A stretch of DNA of 64,000 nucleotides from NCBI RefSeq assembly GCF_014197445.1, contig NZ_JACIFO010000003.1:62001-126000 (forward strand). Direction: 5' to 3'. The notes under the pieces are model-generated. The model worked only from the letters and a program-made list of their open reading frames with translations, made no database searches and was not told the origin of the DNA. Position numbers and translations under genes: made by a program. The DNA is from Mesonia hippocampi (GTDB taxonomy: Bacteria > Bacteroidota > Bacteroidia > Flavobacteriales > Flavobacteriaceae). This document shows, piece after piece, positions 58,335 to 64,000 of the stretch; positions within the stretch are counted from its first letter, which is position 1; each line of letters starts with the position of its first letter.

Positions 58335-59452
58335 TTAAAAATAGTTTCTAAAAGCTTTAGGTAATCTTCTCTATTGGCTATAAAATCGAGTTCAGAAACA
58401 TCGATTATCTTGATAGGAAAGTAATGCTGATTTTTTATAAAACTCAAATAGCCTTCGTTTATCTTTTCTAAATACTGGCCTCTAATGTCTTGCTCATAGC
58501 TTCGCCCTCTTTTCTTTATGTTTTCTAATAATCGTTCGGTATTTTGGTATAAATACACATACATATCGGGTTTTGCTACATCTTTATACATGATGTTGAA
58601 TAGCTTTTTATACAAAGCAAACTCCTCTGGGGCTAAGGTTATTTTTGCAAAAATTAAGGATTTATAAATATCATAATCAGCAATTACATGGTCTGTAAAA
58701 ATATTGTATTGTGAAATATCATCAATAAGTTGCTGATACCTATCGGCCAGAAAGGACATCTCTAACGGAAAAGCATAACGTGATTGATTTTTATAAAATT
58801 TAGGAAGAAATGGGTTATCTTTATAACGCTCCAAAACCAACGCCGTATTATAATCTTGAGCCGCCAAAGTTGATAAACTTGTTTTCCCTACTCCTATAGC
58901 TCCTTCTATAACCAAATAATTATAAGGATTGTCGGGAAGTAAAGGTTTGTTAAGTTTTTGAGGCACTTTGCTTATTAAAGAAACATCTTTTGTGGTTGCC
59001 TTCAATACCTCTATAGATTTATTTAAACTGGGGTGTATAAAATTTGGAGCTATTTCTGCCAATGGAAACAGCACAAATTTTCGTACGGTTAACCTTGGGT
59101 GCGGAATGGTTAACTTTGGTTTATCTACAAGTATATTTCCATAAAAAATAACATCTATATCTATACTTCTATTTTGGTAAGCATTTACCTCTTTATTTCT
59201 TGTCCTTCCTAGTGTTTTTTCTATTTCTAGCAGTTTTTCGAGCAATTTTTCTGGGGGTAAAAAAGTATCTACACCAATACAAATGTTATAAAAATCGTTC
59301 CCGTCAAAGCCCCAAGCAGGTGTTTGATATACACTAGATATTTCGGCAATATTTCCTACCTGGTTATGTATTGCATTTATAGCATTTTGTAGATGTTTTA
59401 GCTTTTCATCAAGGTTGCTTCCTAAGGATAAATATACGCGTGTATGTTTCAA
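58331..59452 (-). CDS. folK: HPPK (FolK) fused to a deoxynucleoside kinase
   Basis: 373 residues, two enzymes in one chain. Residues 1-~160: HPPK of folate synthesis, with YLSLGSNLDEKLKHLQNAI at the start and RSIDIDVIFYG at 95-105, which make the pyrophosphate transfer onto hydroxymethyldihydropterin. Residues ~178-373: a deoxynucleoside kinase with P-loop GAIGVGKTS (184-192), LERYKDNPFLPKFYKNQSRYAFPLEMSFLADRYQQL and the ERGRSYE-like LID (KKRGRSYEQDIRGQYLEKI). Salvages deoxyadenosine or deoxycytidine. Related fusions are known in Bacteroidota. Confidence 0.93.
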   Translation of the reverse strand: MKHTRVYLSLGSNLDEKLKHLQNAINAIHNQVGNIAEISSVYQTPAWGFDGNDFYNICIGVDTFLPPEKLLEKLLEIEKTLGRTRNKEVNAYQNRSIDIDVIFYGNILVDKPKLTIPHPRLTVRKFVLFPLAEIAPNFIHPSLNKSIEVLKATTKDVSLISKVPQKLNKPLLPDNPYNYLVIEGAIGVGKTSLSTLAAQDYNTALVLERYKDNPFLPKFYKNQSRYAFPLEMSFLADRYQQLIDDISQYNIFTDHVIADYDIYKSLIFAKITLAPEEFALYKKLFNIMYKDVAKPDMYVYLYQNTERLLENIKKRGRSYEQDIRGQYLEKINEGYLSFIKNQHYFPIKIIDVSELDFIANREDYLKLLETIFN

Positions 59453-59507
59453 AAAAAATAGATTTGGTATTTTTTGGCAAATTAAACAAAAGAAAATAAC
59501 ATAAACG

Positions 59508-59515
59508 TATTTTTG
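59508..59515 (+). promoter_or_regulatory. Promoter -7 element of the queuosine precursor transporter gene
   Basis: TATTTTTG, exact TAnnTTTG, 21 bases before the ATG. Confidence 0.45.
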
Positions 59516-59535
59516 CAGTTTGTATACATAATTTT

Positions 59536-60228
59536 ATGAAAGAAATTCATCCGCAGCATTATTCAGCATATAAGGTTTACCTTGTGCTAGCATCGTTATT
59601 TATTGCATCGTTGGTGGCTTCTAACCTTATTTTTCAAAAATTTTTCTATTGGGATTTTTTTGGGGTTTATACTTTTGAAATTTCGGTAGGTGTTCTCCCC
59701 TATCCTATCACTTTTTTAATTACCGATTTGATTAGTGAAATTTATGGTAAACGGAAAGCTAACCAAATTGTAACAGCCGGTATTTTTGCTTCCTTATTCT
59801 CTATGCTTATTGTTTACACGGCACAAATGGCTCCTGCCACAAGTTGGTCGCCCATAAACGACAAGCTATTCTCTAAGGTTTTTGGCAGCACTGTTATTGC
59901 GGTTTTAGCTTCTATGCTAGCGTATTTATTTGCACAATATATCGATATACAATTATTCCATTTCTGGAAAAAACTTACAAAAGGTAAACACTTATGGCTT
60001 AGAAACAACTGCTCTACTTTCTTATCACAGTTTGTAGATACCTTTACAGTGGTTTTCCTACTTTGCAGCGTAGGAAAAATAGCTTGGGAAAACTTTAGCA
60101 TTTTATTGCTAAGCGGCTTTTTATTTAAAGTACTTATTGCTGCTTTAGACACGCCGTTTTTGTATCTTGGCACATACATTTTACGAAGAAAATTTAACCT
60201 TAAACCTGCAGAAGAAATAAACCTCTAA
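59536..60228 (+). CDS. Queuosine precursor transporter (YhhQ family)
   Basis: 230-residue polytopic membrane protein with about six helices: LVLASLFIASLVASNLIFQKFF, VGVLPYPITFLITDLISEIYGKRKANQIV, and the C-terminal FLSQFVDTFTVVFLLCSVGKI. The PITFLITDLISEIYGK tract and the QFVDT motif are typical of the YhhQ/ECF-like queuosine precursor carriers. Imports preQ0 or preQ1; complements QueA at 48261. The AsmA-like gene starts five bases later. Confidence 0.9.
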   Translation: MKEIHPQHYSAYKVYLVLASLFIASLVASNLIFQKFFYWDFFGVYTFEISVGVLPYPITFLITDLISEIYGKRKANQIVTAGIFASLFSMLIVYTAQMAPATSWSPINDKLFSKVFGSTVIAVLASMLAYLFAQYIDIQLFHFWKKLTKGKHLWLRNNCSTFLSQFVDTFTVVFLLCSVGKIAWENFSILLLSGFLFKVLIAALDTPFLYLGTYILRRKFNLKPAEEINL

Positions 60229-60233
60229 ACACC

Positions 60234-62846
60234 ATGAAAAAGATTTTTAAACTAATAGGCATCTTACTACTCCTACTTATTATTGCCTTACTGGTAATTC
60301 CTTTTTTCTTTAAAGATAAATTAGAAGCGGGAGTAAAAAACGCCATTAACGAAAATATTAATGCCGAAGTAAACTGGAAAAAATTAAACCTAAGCCTATT
60401 AAGCAGTTTCCCTAAAGCATCGCTTGGTTTACATGATGTTAGCGTAATTAACAAGGCACCTTTTCAGGGAGATACACTTGCACAAATTAAAGATATCGAG
60501 CTACAAATAGAGCTTTTACAACTTCTAAAAGGTACAGATAACATTAATCTTAAAGAGTTTTTAATAAATAAAGCGAATATTACCATAAAAGTAGACAGCC
60601 TCGGAAACGCCAACTACAACATCACAAAAGAAAGTAAAACACCTACTGAACCTAGCGAAACACCTACCGAAAAAAACACATTTAATCTTGGGCTACAACA
60701 CTACAAGATAGCAAACAGCAATATCCGTTATAACGATAAGTCTTCTAACATGACTTTTCTGTTGGAGGATTTTAACCATGAAGGAACAGGCGATTTTTCG
60801 GCAAGCACCTCTAAGCTAAAAACAAAAACCAATACAACTGTTTCGTTCATAACAGAAGATGTAGCTTACCTAAATAAACACCGTATAAAATTAGATGCTG
60901 ATTTTAATATGGATTTAGAAAAAATGAAATTTGAATTTCTAGACAATAAAGCCCTTATTAATCAATTACCATTAGCCTTTAACGGGTATGTACAAGTAAA
61001 CGAAAAAACCACCGAGACAAAACTTAACTTTAGCACTCCAAATTCTGACTTTAGAAACTTTCTTGGGCTTATCCCAGAAACCTATGCTAAAGATATTTCT
61101 GATGTAAAAACTTCGGGAGATTTTAGCATTAACGGACAAGTTGAAGGAGTTATAGACGAAACCCATATTCCTACTTTTGCTATTAACATAAAAAGTAACA
61201 AAGCCTACTTTAAATACCCTAGTTTACCAAAAGCCGTAAACGATATAGACCTTGATATTGCTATTAATAACGAAACAGGAATTTTAGAAAATACCTATGT
61301 TAACCTAAATAACTTAAGGTTTAGAATAGACCAAGATCAATTTAAAGCCTCTGGAAAATTTAAAGATATCACTAGCAATGCAAAAATAAATTTAACCGCT
61401 AATGGAATTTTAAATTTATCCAACATAGAACAAGTATACCCTATCGAACTTGATACTAAATTAAATGGTGTTCTTTCTGCTAATATCACTACACAATTCG
61501 ACATGAATTCTTTAGAGAAAGAACAATACCATAACATTAAAAGCAACGGAGAAATTGGGCTGAATAATTTCAGTTACACCTCTGATGATTTTGCCAACCC
61601 AATTGCTATTAATCAAGCTAAAGTACTGTTTAACCTAAACAAAGTTAACTTAGAGCAATTAACACTAACCACAGGAAAAACCGACGCTTCTTTTAACGGA
61701 AACATCGAAAATATTATGGGGTATTTATTTGCAGACCAAGACTTAAAAGGTGTTTTTAATGTAAGTTCAAATACTTTTTCTATAAACGATTTTATGGTAA
61801 GTACAACCGAAGAAACCCCAAAAACCTCCGAAGCTTCAAAGGAAAAGCCACAAGATGAAAGTACACCTGAAGAACAAATAAAAATACCTTCTTTCCTTGA
61901 TGCAACGCTAAATTTTACAGCAAATACCGTTATCTACGACAACTTAAACTTAAAAAATGTAAAAGGAAGCCTACGTATAAAAGATGAAACTGCTAGTTTA
62001 ACAAATATCACCTCAGACCTTTTTGGAGGAAACATTCGCCTTAACGGAAATGTTTCTACAAAAAACAACGCCCCTACCTTTGCAACTCAATTAGAGCTTA
62101 ACCACATGAACATAGCGCAATCCTTTACAGGAATAGGTTTATTGCAAAGTATTGCTCCTATTGCCAACACCCTAGATGGTGATTTTTCAACCCGTTTAAG
62201 CTTAAAAGGAAACCTTACAAAAACGCTAACTCCTGTACTGGGTTCTCTTGCCGGAAATGCTTTTGCCGAAGTTATAGAAGCTCAAGTGAAATCAGAAAAA
62301 TCGCCTTTGCTTAAGCAATTAGACAACCGCATAGATAAACTTAGCCTTGACAATCTAAACTTAAAAGAAGTAACCGCATCTTTAAATTTTGATAACGGAC
62401 AAGTAAAGGTAAAACCTTTTAACATCGCTATTAATAAAGATGTTAACATACAAGTAGCCGGTAGTCATGGTTTTGACAACTCTATAAACTATCAACTTGC
62501 CGTAGCACTTCCTGCAAGCTACCTCGGAAAAGATATAGGAAGTAATCTTGCAAAATTAAGTAATCAAAATCTAGAAAATACCCTTATAAACTTACCTATT
62601 GGCGTTAGCGGAAATTTCACCAACCCTCAATTACAATTAGACATCCAACAAGCTACTAAAGAGTTAAGCAACAAAATAATTGAAGAGCAAAAAGACAATT
62701 TAAAGGATAAAGCTAAAGATGAAATAAATAAATTTTTAAATAACAACAACGAAACAGAAAAAACAAAAGAGGATAAAACCGATAAAGAAGAAGTTAAAGA
62801 TGCCGCTAAAGACCTAATTAAAGGTATTTTTGGTAAAAAGAAATAG
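60234..62846 (+). CDS. AsmA-family large inner-membrane-anchored protein
   Basis: 870 residues. One N-terminal transmembrane helix (IGILLLLLIIALLVIPFFF), then the AsmA N-terminal region (AGVKNAINENINAEVNWKKLNLSLLSSFPKASLGLHDVSVINKAPFQGDTLAQIKDIELQIELLQLLKG) and a very long repetitive beta-rich part typical of lipid-groove proteins. Ends with an E/K-rich stretch after LIEEQKDNLKDKAKDEINKF. AsmA-like proteins bridge the periplasm and help move phospholipids to the outer membrane; that role is inferred. Confidence 0.88.
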   Translation: MKKIFKLIGILLLLLIIALLVIPFFFKDKLEAGVKNAINENINAEVNWKKLNLSLLSSFPKASLGLHDVSVINKAPFQGDTLAQIKDIELQIELLQLLKGTDNINLKEFLINKANITIKVDSLGNANYNITKESKTPTEPSETPTEKNTFNLGLQHYKIANSNIRYNDKSSNMTFLLEDFNHEGTGDFSASTSKLKTKTNTTVSFITEDVAYLNKHRIKLDADFNMDLEKMKFEFLDNKALINQLPLAFNGYVQVNEKTTETKLNFSTPNSDFRNFLGLIPETYAKDISDVKTSGDFSINGQVEGVIDETHIPTFAINIKSNKAYFKYPSLPKAVNDIDLDIAINNETGILENTYVNLNNLRFRIDQDQFKASGKFKDITSNAKINLTANGILNLSNIEQVYPIELDTKLNGVLSANITTQFDMNSLEKEQYHNIKSNGEIGLNNFSYTSDDFANPIAINQAKVLFNLNKVNLEQLTLTTGKTDASFNGNIENIMGYLFADQDLKGVFNVSSNTFSINDFMVSTTEETPKTSEASKEKPQDESTPEEQIKIPSFLDATLNFTANTVIYDNLNLKNVKGSLRIKDETASLTNITSDLFGGNIRLNGNVSTKNNAPTFATQLELNHMNIAQSFTGIGLLQSIAPIANTLDGDFSTRLSLKGNLTKTLTPVLGSLAGNAFAEVIEAQVKSEKSPLLKQLDNRIDKLSLDNLNLKEVTASLNFDNGQVKVKPFNIAINKDVNIQVAGSHGFDNSINYQLAVALPASYLGKDIGSNLAKLSNQNLENTLINLPIGVSGNFTNPQLQLDIQQATKELSNKIIEEQKDNLKDKAKDEINKFLNNNNETEKTKEDKTDKEEVKDAAKDLIKGIFGKKK

Positions 62847-62874
62847 ACTTACCTTATACCCGAAAATTTAAAAA

Positions 62875-63399
62875 ATGAAAAAGATATTCTACTTAACCAA
62901 TATCCTGCTATTAAGCAGTTTTATTTTTGCTTGCGCACCCACAAACATCAATTATCAAAATGAATATGACACGAGTAAAAAAACATGGGAAAGCTTTAAG
63001 AAAAGTACAGGTAACTCCTACCAATATACAGTAAGCAACAGTTCGTGGACAGGAATAACACAACAAACCACAATTACCGTAAAAAAAGGTAAAGTTATAC
63101 AACGGGAATTTAAGCAATCTCATCCCCAAAGCTCTTTAAAAGAAATCGACAACATAGCTTGGATAGAAAAAGGAAAGGAAATAAATACCCATAAAAATGG
63201 AACAGAAGCAATTACCCTTGATGAAGTGTATAAAAAAGTAAAGAACAATTGGCTTATAAAAAGAGAAAACGCTAAAGTATATTTTGAAACAAAAAATAAC
63301 GGAATAATTTCCACCTGTGGTTATGTTGAGCCAAACTGTGCCGACGATTGCTTTAAAGGCATCAGGATTACAAATATTAAAGCCTTAACCGCCTCCTAG
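62875..63399 (+). CDS. Lipoprotein of unknown function
   Basis: 174 residues with a lipoprotein signal peptide (FYLTNILLLSSFIFAC, lipobox cysteine at 20). The mature part has NSYQYTVSNSSWTGITQQTTITVKKGKVIQREF, then TEAITLDEVYKKVKNNWLIKRENAKVYFETKNNGIISTCGYVEPNCADDCFKGIRI, with three cysteines in the end region. The YxY..T.T.V..GKV pattern recalls DUF6174-like lipoproteins. Function unknown; follows the AsmA-like gene on the same strand. Confidence 0.7.
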   Translation: MKKIFYLTNILLLSSFIFACAPTNINYQNEYDTSKKTWESFKKSTGNSYQYTVSNSSWTGITQQTTITVKKGKVIQREFKQSHPQSSLKEIDNIAWIEKGKEINTHKNGTEAITLDEVYKKVKNNWLIKRENAKVYFETKNNGIISTCGYVEPNCADDCFKGIRITNIKALTAS

Positions 63400-63443
63400 A
63401 CTTATGCTTTCAGTAATTACAAAACAAGCTTAAAAACTCAACA

Positions 63444-64000
63444 ATGAAACCTTTATTAACTTTATTATTTTTTACAAGCCTAGCATGCGCTCAAAACAAC
63501 ATTACAGAACAAAAAATAACAAACAATACAGCACTTAAACCAGAAAATGCACTAGCAATATACAATAACTATAACTTTGCCAATCTCTGGATACAGGATA
63601 GACCTACGTTAGGCATTCTAGGTAAAAACCACCAACGCTTAAAAATAAAAATACTAAGTGTAAAACAGGATATAAACAATTTAAACAAGTACAGCATTAC
63701 AGGAAAATATGCTATAAAAGGAAAAATCTACAACTTTACAGGAAGCATCGGTATCATTAAAATTAGAGAAGTGAAAAATTTACATTTTGGTGTTGACAAT
63801 GAATATGAATCTCACAAAATAAAATCTCAAGGAATACTTATTGCAGAATATAAGTTTAAAGAAGATTCTTTACAAAAAAACACTGGAATATTTAAAGGTA
63901 AATTATATTCTAAATGGTATTTATCTGCTAAAGATGAAATAAAATATGATGATATAGAATTGTTTTCCGATGGTTATTTTAATAATGCTTTTATAGGAAC
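63444..64000 (+). CDS. Secreted protein of unknown function (3' end outside window)
   Basis: Frame opens at ATG 63444 and is still open at the window end (185+ residues). It begins with a signal peptide (MKPLLTLLFFTSLACAQ), followed by a beta-rich part (FANLWIQDRPTLGILGKNHQRLKIKILSVKQ..KYSITGKYAIKGKIYNFTGSIGIIKIREV). No domain recognised. Probably co-transcribed with the lipoprotein 45 bases upstream. Confidence 0.6.
   Translation, partial: MKPLLTLLFFTSLACAQNNITEQKITNNTALKPENALAIYNNYNFANLWIQDRPTLGILGKNHQRLKIKILSVKQDINNLNKYSITGKYAIKGKIYNFTGSIGIIKIREVKNLHFGVDNEYESHKIKSQGILIAEYKFKEDSLQKNTGIFKGKLYSKWYLSAKDEIKYDDIELFSDGYFNNAFIG

Noticed and set aside
1-64000. CRISPR arrays, insertion sequences, prophage or toxin-antitoxin pairs
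   Set aside because: No regularly spaced repeats, transposase-like or phage-like proteins are visible anywhere in the window; small unknown genes beside each other do not form a recognisable toxin-antitoxin pair.

Overview
The window is a chromosomal segment of a member of the Bacteroidota, almost certainly family Flavobacteriaceae; the genus cannot be fixed from the sequence alone. The evidence is an A+T-rich, gene-dense sequence, recurrent promoters of the TTTG / TAnnTTTG type with no clear Shine-Dalgarno sites, the gliding genes gldA, gldB and gldC, proteins with type IX secretion (T9SS) C-terminal sorting domains, and a flavobacterial division cluster. MurE carries the DNPR motif of meso-diaminopimelate enzymes, so the wall is a Gram-negative type peptidoglycan.

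Region by region. 1-8.1 kb is an accessory, regulator-rich stretch: the end of an AraC regulator and a secreted VOC protein; an Erm(F)-type 23S rRNA methyltransferase with a long, structured leader; a SnoaL-like protein plus a divergent SDR, controlled from a shared intergenic region by a divergent Crp/Fnr regulator with a visible CRP-like palindrome; a second Crp/Fnr regulator heading an operon with a YiiX-like hydrolase, a lipoprotein and a DoxX protein; then a secreted unknown, a DinB-like and a DUF1801 protein. 8.2-24.4 kb holds tRNA-Arg(UCG), yqeY and the division and cell wall (dcw) cluster, all on the minus strand: mraZ-rsmH-ftsL-ftsI-murE-mraY-murD-ftsW-murG-murC-ftsQ-ftsA-ftsZ. It is driven by a TATCTTTG promoter with three 10-bp MraZ-box-like repeats and ends in a strong terminator. 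murF, ddl and murB are absent. 24.6-28.1 kb holds an alpha/beta hydrolase, engB, a secreted unknown, and gldB-gldC. 28.2-32.6 kb holds nadE, an Rrf2 regulator and a sulfate assimilation operon (DUF2061-cysH-cysD-cysN). 32.6-41.2 kb (minus) holds dnaG with a degenerate zinc site, a lipoprotein, a T9SS metalloprotease, an ECF sigma factor operon and a polyprenyl diphosphate synthase.

41.3-50.5 kb holds a T9SS-sorted secreted protein, gldA, a fused DAHP synthase/chorismate mutase, the chain rsgA-dtd-mazG-like-membrane protein-aroA, queA and rlmN. 50.5-54.6 kb is an efflux operon (outer-membrane factor, HlyD-like adaptor, ABC-2 permease) whose MarR regulator is broken by a stop codon and a frameshift while its palindromic operator looks intact. 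54.7-64 kb holds tRNA-Leu(UAA) and tRNA-Gly(GCC), mutS, a TrmH-type methyltransferase, a folK/deoxynucleoside kinase fusion, a YhhQ-type queuosine precursor transporter, an AsmA-like protein, a lipoprotein and a cut-off secreted protein.

Most of the window is housekeeping. I see no prophage, insertion sequence or CRISPR array. The points most worth a second look are the chromosomal Erm(F)-like gene and its leader, the primase without zinc ligands, the broken MarR over an intact operator, the MraZ-box promoter, the cluster-less CysH without an APS kinase, and several promoters so close to start codons that leaderless mRNAs are likely.
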